Source: Wolbachia endosymbiont (group E) of Neria commutata (GTDB taxonomy: Bacteria; Pseudomonadota; Alphaproteobacteria; Rickettsiales; Anaplasmataceae). Taken from it: 64,000 nt of DNA. The notes below the pieces were generated by a model. The model worked only from the letters and a program-made list of their open reading frames with translations. It had not been told where the DNA came from and did not search any database. Below, piece after piece: positions 48,375 to 57,777 of this stretch. The stretch is taken from contig NZ_OZ034692.1 of NCBI RefSeq assembly GCF_964026735.1, positions 1,116,001 to 1,180,000 on the forward strand. The letters are read 5' to 3'. The first letter of the stretch is position 1, and each line of letters opens with the position of its first letter. The translations under genes were made by a program, and so were the position numbers.

Positions 48375-49718
48375 CTACTTTTTACCCAGCATGTCCATCA
48401 AATCAGACTCTTTGAGTTTGCTGTGATCAACTTTACTGAATTTATTTACCATGGAGCTCATTTGGTCATATTGCTTAATTAAGAGGTTAATATCTGGTAC
48501 GCTTGTTCCAGAGCCTTTTGCAATCCTGAGCCTTCTTTTTCCGTTTAAAATATCTGGATTTTGCCTTTCTTTTTCAGTCATTGAGTTGATGATAGCGATA
48601 TATTTTTTTACTTTGCTATCATCTGGCACACCACTGCTTAGCTTTTGCGTGAATGAACTGGGAATGAACTTCATTATACCAGCCATGCCATCCATTTTAT
48701 TAAGAGTTCTTAGCATTCCTACTAAATCGTTTAGGTCAAATTTACCTTTTTTTACTTTCTTTTGTAGTTTATCAATTTCTTCCTGACCGACAATTTCTGC
48801 AGCCTTTTCAACTAATGAAACGACATCACCCATACTAAGTATTCTCTTTGCAATTCTATCCGGATAAAAATCATCAAGGTCGCTTAATTTTTCACCACAA
48901 GCAATAAATTTAATTGGGCAATTAGTAACCATTTTCATGGAAAGAGCAGCACCACCACGTGCATCACCATCAACACGCGTGAGAATAATGCCAGTTACAC
49001 CTACTGTCTCATTAAATGATTTGGCGATATTTACTGCATCCTGACCTATCATAGCATCGGTCACTAAAATAACTTCTGCAGGCGAAGTAGCTTCTTTCAC
49101 CTCTTTCAGTTCGTTCATCATATTATCGTCAATATGAAGCCTACCTGCAGTGTCCAGTATCAATACATCATAACTATCGTTTTTCGCTATTTCTAATGCT
49201 CTTTGTGCAATTAAAAGTGGCTTTTCGTCCATTATTATAGGCAAAGTGTTAACATCTATTTGTTTACCTAGCACTTCAAGCTGTTTTTGAGCAGCTGGTC
49301 TATAAATATCCAGTGAAGCGAGCATCACTTTTTTCTTTTGTTTTTTTAGTTTTAAAGCAAGCTTTCCTGAAGTGGTTGTTTTACCTGCACCTTGTAAACC
49401 CACCATCATGATTACGCTAGGGGCTTTAGCTGCGCAATTCAAATCACTTTTTTCTGATCCAAGAACTAAAACTAAATTATCCTGAACAATTTTGATTATC
49501 ATTTGTGCCGGAGAAACACTTTTTATGACTTTTTCTCCAACCACCTTATCTTTAATGTCATTGATAAATTGTTTGGCTACTTCGAGTGCAACATCAGCCT
49601 CAATTAAAGCTATACGTATTTCACGCATAGCAAGGTTAAAGTCATCCTCGGAAATAACTGACTTTCCTTTGAGTTTATTAAATACAGAATTTAAACTATC
49701 GGTTAATGATTTAAACAT
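48375..49718 (-). CDS. ffh: Signal recognition particle protein Ffh
   Basis: SRP54 GTPase that targets inner-membrane proteins. Its 447 residues hold an N domain (1-85), a G domain with GLQGAGKTTTSGKLALKLKK near 107, DTAGRLHIDDNMMNEL near 190, and TRVDGDARGGAALSMK near 248, and an M domain with GKRRLRIAKGSGTSVPDINL (RNA-binding helix) near 405. Full length. Its start overlaps the end of the antiporter-like gene by 16 bp. Confidence 0.97.
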   Translation of the reverse strand: MFKSLTDSLNSVFNKLKGKSVISEDDFNLAMREIRIALIEADVALEVAKQFINDIKDKVVGEKVIKSVSPAQMIIKIVQDNLVLVLGSEKSDLNCAAKAPSVIMMVGLQGAGKTTTSGKLALKLKKQKKKVMLASLDIYRPAAQKQLEVLGKQIDVNTLPIIMDEKPLLIAQRALEIAKNDSYDVLILDTAGRLHIDDNMMNELKEVKEATSPAEVILVTDAMIGQDAVNIAKSFNETVGVTGIILTRVDGDARGGAALSMKMVTNCPIKFIACGEKLSDLDDFYPDRIAKRILSMGDVVSLVEKAAEIVGQEEIDKLQKKVKKGKFDLNDLVGMLRTLNKMDGMAGIMKFIPSSFTQKLSSGVPDDSKVKKYIAIINSMTEKERQNPDILNGKRRLRIAKGSGTSVPDINLLIKQYDQMSSMVNKFSKVDHSKLKESDLMDMLGKK

Positions 49719-51280
49719 AATAACACTAGTAGAACACTAATTAAAAAGAGAGAAGCAGCTGAAACAAAACTTACTGAATTATAACTCAGCACTCCTTCAA
49801 GTTTAGTAATATTATTAAAGTATATACTAGTAAGCAAATTAGTCAAGTTTTGCAATAGAATGGCAAACATTCCCTTTATTTTAGAGGCCAATTTATTGAA
49901 TAATGAGATAATATATGGCACAAAAGCTCTAAAAATCCAGTCGACATCCATTTTAAAGTTTATTCTCGGGTAAAATAACTTTCTGAGTGGAATAAACAAT
50001 AGAGTAGTACATAGTAATAAATTAAATTGAGACCAAATATTTTTTGTGGTGTATACCAGATCAAAAATTGAAGACTGATTGTAAATAAACAAATAAGGAT
50101 TGCCAGCAACCACGCATATAAACGCCAAAGTAATCATAGGTAGCTTGTTTTCTTTCTCTGCTGAGAGTTTTGACTTACCTTTAGCAATAAATATGTAATA
50201 AATGAACTTTAGTCCTACACTCAAATAAAGCAGTAAATTTAGGATCTTATATAAATTTTTATATACTTTTAAGGCAGCAGCGTTCATTTCAATTTCAGTT
50301 GCGATGTATGATTTACTAATAAATCCAGCGGTTCCAGGAAATGCAGCCATTGTGAGTATTGCAATTATAGCGCACATGCCTTCCACTGATATAAATTTAC
50401 CAATACCATTAAAGCTAGTTGATTTTGTTCGCGCAATAACTGAATTTGCAACCACGAATAATAATGATTGATAAAAAAGAGAGAAAATTATATGTAGCGT
50501 GAGGCTTGGTATAGCACTCTCTGAAGGACTAAGCAAACTTCCTGCAATAATTAGCAGGCCCATTTGTCCCACAACATTATAGCACAAAAATCTGCGAATG
50601 TTTTTTTCAAGAGAAGCAAATATAATGCTGTAAATGACAGTAATAGAACCTAAAAACGCTAATGTTTCAGTATGATTCTGCCACAAACCATAAGTGTGTA
50701 AAAGCATAACTAAAAAAGAGACTTTAGTGGTAAATAAAGATAGGTAGGTAGTACCATGTAGCGATGCAGCAGGATATGCATCAACAACCCAAAATGAAAA
50801 AGGAAAACAAGCACTGTTTATCAATAGGCCTATGATTATGAGGTTAAGTGTATTTTCATTGTGGATAGGTGCGAGCGCTAGCCCTGCTATTAATGCAACT
50901 CCAACAAAGAAATGTACACAAGCGTACCTTATTGCGGGTCCACTATCCTTGGAACCTGCTGCAATGACAAAAAATGCACTAATACTCATCAGTTCACAGA
51001 ATATTATAACCAATATCATCTGCTTGGATAAAATTGCACCGAGTGAACAGGTAGTGTAGGCAAAAAAAGATATCGTCTCTGAGAAACTTAGAGTTCTGGC
51101 GGGTAGAACAACCAAAAATGCAACTGATAAAAAAGATATTAATATGGTGCGAAAGGATAGATCAAAATCTAGAATTGATTGAGACCAATTTAACGCGCTG
51201 TTTAAATTTTCAGGTAATTTCAAAACTATAACTATTGATATAGCTAGCAAAAGTAACAATAACGATTTATAAAGCTGCAC
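49703..51280 (-). CDS. Proton-translocating ND5/MrpD-like membrane subunit
   Basis: The 525-residue protein has about fourteen membrane helices and belongs to the NuoL/M/N-MrpD superfamily. Visible are FCELMSISAFFVIAAGSKDS (conserved helix-5 Glu), SFWVVDAYPAASLHGTTYLS, LEKNIRRFLCYNVVGQMGLL and MAAFPGTAGFISKSYIATEI. It could be a Na+/H+ antiporter (Mnh/Mrp-type) subunit or a diverged complex I subunit; standalone Mrp-like genes are common in Rickettsiales. Translation of ffh may be coupled to it. Confidence 0.85.
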   Translation of the reverse strand: MQLYKSLLLLLLAISIVIVLKLPENLNSALNWSQSILDFDLSFRTILISFLSVAFLVVLPARTLSFSETISFFAYTTCSLGAILSKQMILVIIFCELMSISAFFVIAAGSKDSGPAIRYACVHFFVGVALIAGLALAPIHNENTLNLIIIGLLINSACFPFSFWVVDAYPAASLHGTTYLSLFTTKVSFLVMLLHTYGLWQNHTETLAFLGSITVIYSIIFASLEKNIRRFLCYNVVGQMGLLIIAGSLLSPSESAIPSLTLHIIFSLFYQSLLFVVANSVIARTKSTSFNGIGKFISVEGMCAIIAILTMAAFPGTAGFISKSYIATEIEMNAAALKVYKNLYKILNLLLYLSVGLKFIYYIFIAKGKSKLSAEKENKLPMITLAFICVVAGNPYLFIYNQSSIFDLVYTTKNIWSQFNLLLCTTLLFIPLRKLFYPRINFKMDVDWIFRAFVPYIISLFNKLASKIKGMFAILLQNLTNLLTSIYFNNITKLEGVLSYNSVSFVSAASLFLISVLLVLLCLNH

Positions 51281-51604
51281 GATAGTTCAAACCAATATAG
51301 TTTATGCTATATCAATGTACAGATAAAATCAATTTATATGTAATTGCTCTTAACCACTAATTAAACTAATTCACCTATAATGATATCAGGGTTTAGAGGG
51401 TTATAGAGAAACCGGTCAGATTAGGTTTTTAATCTAATCTGACCGATAGCTTTAATAGTGAGGTAAGCTTTAATATAACACGCTGTATTTATAGCGCTAC
51501 ACTCGTGCATAATTTATTTTTTATTTGTGCACGAGCGTTAGTAAATTATTTACCTTTGGAAACAGAATTTGGATTCGTTTTGTAAGAACCTGTTCTAATG
51601 GGAC
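51281..51604. terminator. Intergenic region with two strong hairpins
   Basis: CGGTCAGATTAG (51413-51424) and CTAATCTGACCG (51434-51445) form a perfect 12-bp stem with a 9-nt loop. CTCGTGCA (51502-51509) and TGCACGAG (51528-51535) form a second stem over a T-rich loop. Placed downstream of the minus-strand cluster 54176-51619, they probably act as its terminator. No gene is seen in the 324 bp. Confidence 0.6.
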
Positions 51605-51618
51605 TTGGTATTAGCTAC

Positions 51619-51885
51619 TTATAAATTATGTAGATCCGCAGAAGTAATGAATATTACGTTGGTTGCATCAGTGTCTATCAAAACATGCGATGCTCCATTT
51701 AGTTCAGAGTGTAGTGAAGATTTTATATCGCGCACTTCAGCTTCAATAACATCGAGGTGCTTACCTAATTCATTTATCTGGTTGTGCATTTTTAACTCCA
51801 ACTTTGTTTTGTGTGATATAGCCTTTGTTAAAACTTCTATCGCTTGCCACACAGTTAATTCTTTAGCGGGATTCTCGTTTGTCAT
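51619..51885 (-). CDS. Small coiled-coil hypothetical protein
   Basis: The 88-residue product starts MTNENPAKELTVWQAIEVLT. Residues 20-70 are an amphipathic helix/coiled coil (HKTKLELKMHNQINELGKHL, IEAEVRDIKSSL). There is no membrane segment. It has a start with AGGAGAAAA upstream and lies last in a minus-strand run of lineage-type genes. Confidence 0.6.
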   Translation of the reverse strand: MTNENPAKELTVWQAIEVLTKAISHKTKLELKMHNQINELGKHLDVIEAEVRDIKSSLHSELNGASHVLIDTDATNVIFITSADLHNL

Positions 51886-51971
51886 TTTTCTCCTAGTTTA
51901 ATTGATTGATAAAGATGGAGGAAGCAATAGCAAATGGGCTATTGCTTCCTTCAAAGATCGTAGTGGTTTTA

Positions 51972-52352
51972 TCATCCAACAAGGTTGAGTCCTGGAGAGA
52001 GCTGTGATTCCTCTTCGAACATATCATCTAATATACCTGATGTATCAGCAGCAGTTGGTAGATTTTTTTCTATCTTGCCTATAGGTTCCATCAATGCTTC
52101 TTGCAATTTATTTATCTTCTCTTCTATTCCTGGCTGAACTTTATCTATTTGCTTACCTATACCTGATTGTGTAGTATTTATTGCCGCCTCTATGCTTGAT
52201 TTTGCAGCCTCTACCGTTTTACTTATGCTTAATATAGATTTATTTAATTCATCGCTTGATGTTCCTATTTTTTTCTCCATTTCTGACTCCATTTTTACTT
52301 TAAAATTTTTAAAGGTATCTTTAAGACCTTCTGCTGTTATATACTCAACCAT
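51972..52352 (-). CDS. Coiled-coil hypothetical protein ending in an LDDMF tail
   Basis: The 126-residue product (MVEYITAEGLKDTFKNFKVK) is helical throughout, with a heptad-like region rich in Ile, Lys and Glu (EEKINKLQEALMEPIGKIEK). It ends with SGILDDMFEEESQLSPGLNL and VG. An upstream ATG at 52364 is in frame, but the GGAG inside those codons makes the ATG at 52352 the better start. The last segment shares LDDMF with the neighbouring 597-residue protein. Confidence 0.6.
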   Translation of the reverse strand: MVEYITAEGLKDTFKNFKVKMESEMEKKIGTSSDELNKSILSISKTVEAAKSSIEAAINTTQSGIGKQIDKVQPGIEEKINKLQEALMEPIGKIEKNLPTAADTSGILDDMFEEESQLSPGLNLVG

Positions 52353-52382
52353 ATTCAACTCCATTAATTAATTATACAATAT

Positions 52383-54176
52383 CTAGGCAACTAGCCCAAA
52401 GTAATCTGCATGTGGATATTCATAAAGCAAGCTTTCTTCTGCACTTTTACCAAACATATCATCCAGATCGATACCACCTTCATGAGGGGTTGGAAGTCTT
52501 GTAACTAATTCTTTAATCATTGCTACAACCTTTTCCTGTCTAACATCATCTTCTTTTAAATGCTCTGCCAGCATCTTAATAATAATAGCACTGGATTGAT
52601 TTTCATTCTCTAGATTACCAATAGCACTCATTACCTTTTCATGAGGTAAATTGTGAATAACTTTTATCAGCGTATCTGAATCTAGCTTGTTTAAAAGATC
52701 TGTAAATTGCTGATCAGATATACTATTTGCAAAAGCCTGAAGTTTTTCTGGATTCGTGATTAAAGACTCAATAATTATCTGAATTCTATTAGCATCAGTT
52801 AAATCTTGTGCTATGGTTTGCAGTTTATCATGATCTAGCTTGTTAATTAAATCTTTTAGCTTGCCTCCCTCCAAGCCATTCACTAGAGCTTTTAGTTGAT
52901 CACCTTCCAATTGTTTAGAAAGTATTGTCAAGTGATGCTCAGCCAAGTCTTGTGCAAGTTCTGTAAATTGCTCATTACTTAGATTTTGAGTGAGCGCCTT
53001 AAATTGCTCCATTTTTAAGTGAGGTAAAATGTCTTTCACCTGATCTGGCTTTAGATCCTTAACCAAAGCTTCAAGCTGAGCTTCATTTAAAGCAGGAACA
53101 ATGATTTTTAGTTTAGTTTCATTTAGGTCCTGAGCAAGAGTTTTTAATTGATGTTCAGTTAAATGCTCTACTAGGGTTTGGAGTTGAGTGTCGGTTAGAC
53201 ACTTTGCTAAAATCTGCAACTGGTTTGGGCTAAGCTCAGAAAAGATTTTTTGTACTTGTTCATTATTAAAAAGAGTAGCAAGGCCTTTCAGCTTACTATC
53301 AGATAAATTATCAATTATAATCTTTAAGTTTTCATTAGAACTAAGAATTTCTTTCATAAAATTATGTTCTACATTCAAATTCCTATCACGCATCATATTT
53401 GATAAACAAACATCAATATTATCTGGTGTTTCAATTCTTTTTCCTTGTAAATCCGAAAAGTAATACTTATGATAATTACGGTCCAAATCTTCCTCAAAAG
53501 TAATATATTCATGATCTAAAGGCTCAATTTCTAATTCTTGATTTGATTTTAGAGAAGCATAGACAAGTCTATTATTAACAAATAGCACAGAAGACTTTTC
53601 CAGCAAAAACAACGGATTTCCACCATTACTTTCAGAGATTTGACCATGGGTTGATAAATAAAGTGGCTGTTTATTTTCGGTAAAATACTTACTGACATCA
53701 ATATCTGCAGTACTAGGAGTCAGCGAAGGTTCATACACTTTTGCACAAAAAGAACTGGAACAGCGTTCTAAATAATGACCGTTAGCATTATCTTCTTTTA
53801 TGTTGAGTTTTATCACATCACCTAGAATATTGCTATAGTTATAAAATGTTCTTTTTACACTACCGTCTTCTTCAAAAAGACTGTACATTCTAAAAGCATC
53901 TACATATCCGTTATCACCAAATACCTTAGCGGTTTCACGACCAATGTAGTAAATTCCTAAGTATGGAGGTTGATAAAGCTTCAAATTCGAACTAGAGGAT
54001 TCACTTTCTAATTCTGAAAAATGCATTTTGGAGAATTTACAATCTTTAAAGTTAAGTTTATTTTCTGGGCTATTAAAAGAAACGACAGAAAGTTCTCCGT
54101 TAATTCCAAAAAAATCATCACTCATTCTAAGGGGTTCTCCCTGCACTATCTTAAAAACATGTTTCTTTTTACTCAT
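52383..54176 (-). CDS. Hypothetical protein with tandem 12-residue repeats
   Basis: The product has 597 residues. Residues 1-288 form a non-repetitive, beta-rich domain. From residue 290 to about 457 the sequence runs in strict 12-residue units of the form L-x-x-x-Q-L-x-x-L-x-x-x (LTDTQLQTLVEH, LTEHQLKTLAQD, LNETKLKIIVPA, LNEAQLEALVKD, LKPDQVKDILPH and so on). Looser units continue to about 530. The C-terminus contains GIDLDDMFGKSAEESLLYEY. It has no signal peptide or membrane segment. Such helical solenoids commonly bind proteins. It starts at an ATG 31 bp after the next cluster gap and probably leads the operon to 51619. Confidence 0.75.
   Translation of the reverse strand: MSKKKHVFKIVQGEPLRMSDDFFGINGELSVVSFNSPENKLNFKDCKFSKMHFSELESESSSSNLKLYQPPYLGIYYIGRETAKVFGDNGYVDAFRMYSLFEEDGSVKRTFYNYSNILGDVIKLNIKEDNANGHYLERCSSSFCAKVYEPSLTPSTADIDVSKYFTENKQPLYLSTHGQISESNGGNPLFLLEKSSVLFVNNRLVYASLKSNQELEIEPLDHEYITFEEDLDRNYHKYYFSDLQGKRIETPDNIDVCLSNMMRDRNLNVEHNFMKEILSSNENLKIIIDNLSDSKLKGLATLFNNEQVQKIFSELSPNQLQILAKCLTDTQLQTLVEHLTEHQLKTLAQDLNETKLKIIVPALNEAQLEALVKDLKPDQVKDILPHLKMEQFKALTQNLSNEQFTELAQDLAEHHLTILSKQLEGDQLKALVNGLEGGKLKDLINKLDHDKLQTIAQDLTDANRIQIIIESLITNPEKLQAFANSISDQQFTDLLNKLDSDTLIKVIHNLPHEKVMSAIGNLENENQSSAIIIKMLAEHLKEDDVRQEKVVAMIKELVTRLPTPHEGGIDLDDMFGKSAEESLLYEYPHADYFGLVA
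52806..53309 (-). repeat. 36-bp periodic coding repeat (fourteen units)
   Basis: This is the DNA for residues 290-457 of the 597-residue protein: fourteen consecutive units of 36 bp. The unit is conserved at protein level (Leu 1, Gln/Lys 5, Leu 6, Leu/Ile 9) while the nucleotide sequences have diverged, so the array is old and selected rather than a recent slippage product. Confidence 0.75.
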
Positions 54177-54261
54177 AAAAAACTACCTAATAATAAAATT
54201 ACTAATATTCTAATATAAATTTATTTAATTATTGTTAAACTAGCATACATCTATATAAGTT

Positions 54262-54531
54262 TTACAAGCTATGTTGGTGACGATGGTGCTGCTTGCTTTT
54301 CTCAATATCCGTAGCATTAGACACATCTCGCCATACTACTGCAGCTAACAAAAATAATGCAGACCACCTCAAAATTTCTAAACTATATGGTATGGTTGTT
54401 GGAAACATAATTCCCAAAATTACTGCACTAACCACTGCGATTAAAAGCAAAGATCCAACTATAATAGTAATTTTATTTTCTCTGTTTTTATCTATTCGCG
54501 TTTTCTGGATTGACGCAGCAGGATTTCTCAT
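54262..54531 (-). CDS. Small membrane protein, His-rich tail
   Basis: The 89-residue product has two membrane helices (about 22-45 and 53-67: ITIIVGSLLLIAVVSAVILG and LRWSALFLLAAVVW) and a histidine-rich end (KSKQHHRHQHSL). No family recognised. It is separated by 85 bp from the 597-residue protein gene on the same strand. The sequence from 54532 to 54697 is an AT-rich divergent promoter region. Confidence 0.6.
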   Translation of the reverse strand: MRNPAASIQKTRIDKNRENKITIIVGSLLLIAVVSAVILGIMFPTTIPYSLEILRWSALFLLAAVVWRDVSNATDIEKSKQHHRHQHSL

Positions 54532-54697
54532 ATATTTTACGTAATATTAATATATAATTACTAAATTAACATTAGACAAGTTAATATTTTAGCAATACAT
54601 TGCTTGTAGAATAAAAATTGTTTTAGCATAAAATAATTTTTGTTATATTATGGTCAGTATACTAATATTACGTAGTTAATTTTATGGAGTAGTAAAT

Positions 54698-54895
54698 ATG
54701 ATAAAAGAATTGTTTAATGAATGGATATCTCAACCTTTTGATAAGTATATATCTCAGCCTACAGCAAATCTTTACAACAAGATTATGGGAAAATCAGGAG
54801 AATCAGATCATGCACAGGTCAATGCGGATGTGAACGCAGATTTTTCAGCTGATCCACATAACATTCCGCCATCTGGCGATAATGATGTTCTATAG
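54698..54895 (+). CDS. Small hypothetical protein
   Basis: The 65-residue hydrophilic product starts MIKELFNEWISQPFDKYISQ and has a nearly duplicated motif ISQPFDKYISQPTANLY, then a Val/Ala/Asp-rich run (VNADVNADFSADP). TGGAGTAGTAAAT gives a good ribosome site. It ends 5 bp before holA, so co-transcription is likely. Confidence 0.6.
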   Translation: MIKELFNEWISQPFDKYISQPTANLYNKIMGKSGESDHAQVNADVNADFSADPHNIPPSGDNDVL

Positions 54896-54900
54896 AGGGT

Positions 54901-55923
54901 ATGAAGCTTACACTATCGAAAGTTAAAAAGTTCCTAGAGAGGCCTAAAGCTTTAAGTGGTGTGTTACTTTATGGAAATGACAACAGTAGAGTTGATTTTT
55001 ATGCACGAGAAATAGTTGCTAATCTGAGTGGTTATTCAGTCCAGGTAATGGATTTTGCGGTAGTGAATAAGTCACCTGGTTTACTGTTTTCTGAATTGGC
55101 AAACATTTCAATGTTTACTAGCAAAAAGTTAATTAAGCTGATAAATGTGAGCGCAAGTATATCTAAGGAGTTAAAAAGCGTATTGGACTCTAATTTAGGG
55201 GACAATTATGTAATGCTGATAGCGAGCGACCTTCCATATAACTCTGCAACTAAAATTTATATGGAAAGCTCGAAAAATTTTGGTGCAGTTGCTTGCTATA
55301 AAGATAGTAACAGCAGCCTTCATGATATCATCTCAGGTCACTTGAAAGAAAATAATATAAAATATACAAATGAAGCAATCTATCATTTGCAATCTTATTT
55401 TAACCATAGTAAGTTGCCTATATATTCAGAGCTTGAAAAGTTAGTATTATATTTGGGAGAAAGTAAAGAATTGAAACTTATTGACGTAGAGTCATGTTTT
55501 TCAACTTCTGGAAGTAACTATGCTACACTTGATAATTTATGCTCTGCCGTAGCGAATAAAGATATGACTCGTTTTATTAAGTTTTCTGGCATATTTATAT
55601 CACAAGAGAATTTTTCACCAATAGCGTTGATTCGTATTATATCAAATTATTTTCTGCGCCTTGAGAGTGTTTTGCTGCTGATGCAAGGTGGAACGAACGA
55701 ACAAAATGCAATTGATCAGTTGAGTCCACCATTGTTTTTTAAACAGTTACAAAACTTTAAATCTCATTTAAAAAACATTCAACTTTCAGAACTTAAAAAG
55801 ATTTTGGAAAATTTGATAAACTTAGAAGTTACATGCAAAAAAACTGATTTGAGCCATAAAATGCTTTTCGAGCAGACGATTTGTGAAATACTGCAAGATA
55901 AACAGCCACATTTTTATGGCTAG
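54901..55923 (+). CDS. holA: DNA polymerase III subunit delta
   Basis: Clamp-loader subunit that opens the beta sliding clamp. The 340-residue product shows the family pattern: LSGVLLYGNDNSRVDFYARE at the N-terminus, MFTSKKLIKLINVS near residue 75, LPIYSELEKLVLYLG near residue 180, and VANKDMTRFIKFSG near residue 220, with a helical collar domain at the end (LKKILENLINLEVTCKKTDL). Divergent but of the expected length. Confidence 0.85.
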   Translation: MKLTLSKVKKFLERPKALSGVLLYGNDNSRVDFYAREIVANLSGYSVQVMDFAVVNKSPGLLFSELANISMFTSKKLIKLINVSASISKELKSVLDSNLGDNYVMLIASDLPYNSATKIYMESSKNFGAVACYKDSNSSLHDIISGHLKENNIKYTNEAIYHLQSYFNHSKLPIYSELEKLVLYLGESKELKLIDVESCFSTSGSNYATLDNLCSAVANKDMTRFIKFSGIFISQENFSPIALIRIISNYFLRLESVLLLMQGGTNEQNAIDQLSPPLFFKQLQNFKSHLKNIQLSELKKILENLINLEVTCKKTDLSHKMLFEQTICEILQDKQPHFYG

Positions 55924-56026
55924 AGCAATGAGCCTCTTGTATAACTAATTTATGTTTTAGGTTTTCTTTTTGAGCTATTTTGTTAATATTAACTCTTAAA
56001 CTAAATTTTAAATTAACTGTGCTATA

Positions 56027-56593
56027 ATGAAAAAGATTAAACTAGGCATACTAATTTCAGGTAGAGGATCAAACATGCAAACCTTGATTGAGGGGTGTCA
56101 AAATCAAGATTTTCCTGCAGAAGTTGCATGTGTTGTAACAAATAATAGTGAAGCTGGTGGTTTAAAATTAGCAAGACAGGCCGGAATTTCAGTGTTTGTT
56201 GTTCAAGATAAGCCACTTGATGCTGATAAAATTCATAAAATATTTACTCAACATGAGGTTGACTTAGTTTGTCTTGCAGGGTTTATGAGAATTCTCAAAG
56301 CTGATTTCTTAAGTAAATGGAATAATAAGGTCATAAATATCCACCCTTCTTTACTTCCATCTTTCCGAGGACTGAACGCTCAAGAACAAGCTCTAAAAGC
56401 AGGTGTAAAAATTACAGGTTGTACTGTACATTACGTAACCCCTGAGGTCGATGCCGGTGCTATAATTACCCAAAATGCTGTGCAAGTGTTACCAGATGAT
56501 GGGATTCACAGCCTCTCAGAGCGTATTTTAGCTGAGGAGCATAAATGTTACATAGAAGCAGTAAGGTTAATAGCAGAAGGTGCTGGCGATTAG
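56027..56593 (+). CDS. purN: Phosphoribosylglycinamide formyltransferase
   Basis: Transfers the formyl group from 10-formyl-THF to GAR in purine synthesis; FolD in this window makes the donor. The 188 residues include GILISGRGSNMQTLIEGCQN at the N-terminus, VCLAGFMRILKADFL near residue 85, the catalytic NIHPSLLPSFRGLNAQEQAL (Asn and His) near 105, and GCTVHYVTPEVDAGAII with the catalytic Asp near 138. Complete. Confidence 0.97.
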   Translation: MKKIKLGILISGRGSNMQTLIEGCQNQDFPAEVACVVTNNSEAGGLKLARQAGISVFVVQDKPLDADKIHKIFTQHEVDLVCLAGFMRILKADFLSKWNNKVINIHPSLLPSFRGLNAQEQALKAGVKITGCTVHYVTPEVDAGAIITQNAVQVLPDDGIHSLSERILAEEHKCYIEAVRLIAEGAGD

Positions 56594-56851
56594 CCGCAGA
56601 CTAAACCACTGATTTAGAAAGTACTATAGTGATTAGTATATTTTCAACATAACCCTCAAATTGACAAATCAGAGTATTTATGGTAGTTTCAAAATAGTGT
56701 CTATTGGGTTAAAGTGAGGCTTAGAGTTATGAGTGGCATACTTTTTTACAAAGAATTTAATGATCTTGATTTAGATGATAGTAATAGTCCTTTAAGAAGA
56801 AAGTTCGATGTAATAATTAAAGATTTAGAGGAAAATAAATACACAAGCCTA

Positions 56852-57728
56852 GGTTCTGTGAACAAAATGCTACCGTGAGAAAATAAGGTAAAGAAAAAGT
56901 AGCAGAAACAAGGAAAAAGCAGTAGTTTACTATAATTGACATATAAAGAACACTACCATGAAATATCATATAAAAGAAAGCAACTGGGAGCAAATTTTTT
57001 CATTCTTAAGGAGAATAAAAGGCATACACAGCAAAAATGAGGAAAAGTTAAGAATGTTCATAGAGGCAGTGTGGTAGATGGTCCGAAGTGGCTGCCAGTG
57101 GCGGCTCTTACCAAAAATATACGGCAATTACAGGAGAATACACAGGAGGTTTAAAAAGTGGTGCGAAAAAGAAATTTGGGGAAAGTTGCTCCAATATACG
57201 CAACAGAATCCAGATTTGGAAGTTCATATAATTGATGGAACGATCGTTCGAGCCCATGCTTGTGCCGCTGGTTATGGAAAAGATTCTCAGGCTCAAGAAG
57301 CACTTGGACGGAGCAAAGGTGGTTTCACAACCAAGATTCACGCACTTGTTGATGCACTTGGTAATCCGCTGAAATTTATCCTAACTCCTGGCCAGAGGAA
57401 CGAAATTACGCAGGCTGAAGTTCTCACTAAAAACTTCACTAACTCCACTGTAGTGGCTGATAAAGGCTATGACAGTAATGCTTTTGTTGCTAGTCTTGAG
57501 AGCAAAGGATACGAAGTTGTTATTCCTCCAAAAAAGAATCGAAAAGTGCAGAGGTACTATGATGAGCATATCTATAAAGAGCGGCATTTGATCGAATGTT
57601 TTTTTGGTAAAATCAAAAACTTCAGACGGATTTTCTCCCGCTTTGATAAAACTGCTGAGGTTTTTATGGGATTTTTGAACTTCGTTGGGGCACTTATATG
57701 GCTCTCATAAAATTTTGTTCACAGAGCC
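56852..57728 (+). mobile_element. IS5-type element, 877 bp, complete
   Basis: GGTTCTGTGAACAAAAT and ATTTTGTTCACAGAGCC are the terminal repeats, with TA direct repeats at 56850-56851 and 57729-57730 (target CTAG). A fragment of the same element lies at 11650-11940. Confidence 0.92.
56958..57710 (+). pseudogene. IS5-type transposase with in-frame amber codon
   Basis: From ATG at 56958, MKYHIKESNWEQIFSFLRRI and FIEAVW are followed by TAG at 57075-57077. The same frame continues MVRSGCQWRLLPKIYGNYRR and contains the DDE signature regions (VHIIDGTIVRAHACAAGYGK, VVADKGYDSNAFVASLESKG, RHLIECFFGKIKNFRRIFSR). Without readthrough, translation would need a restart at 57078 (210 residues). The normal residue at the stop is probably Tyr or Trp. 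Confidence 0.85.
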
Positions 57729-57777
57729 TAGGAAAATTAAATGAGGTGGATAAATATAATACTAAATAGTTGATAAG

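Larger units (their letters stand above)
56730..57769 (+). pseudogene. Small unknown gene split by an IS
   Basis: ATG at 56730 opens MSGILFYKEFNDLDLDDSNS and continues for 40 residues to TSL, where an IS begins at 56852. Removing 56852-57728 and one TA copy joins CTA to GGAAAATTAAAT and restores the frame (LGKLNEVDKYNTK, stop at 57767-57769), giving a 53-residue protein. No family recognised. Confidence 0.6.

Noticed and set aside
52806..53309. CRISPR-like array suspected from regular 36-bp periodicity
   Set aside because: The period is seen at protein level in one continuous frame, the DNA units are not identical and there are no spacers or cas genes.
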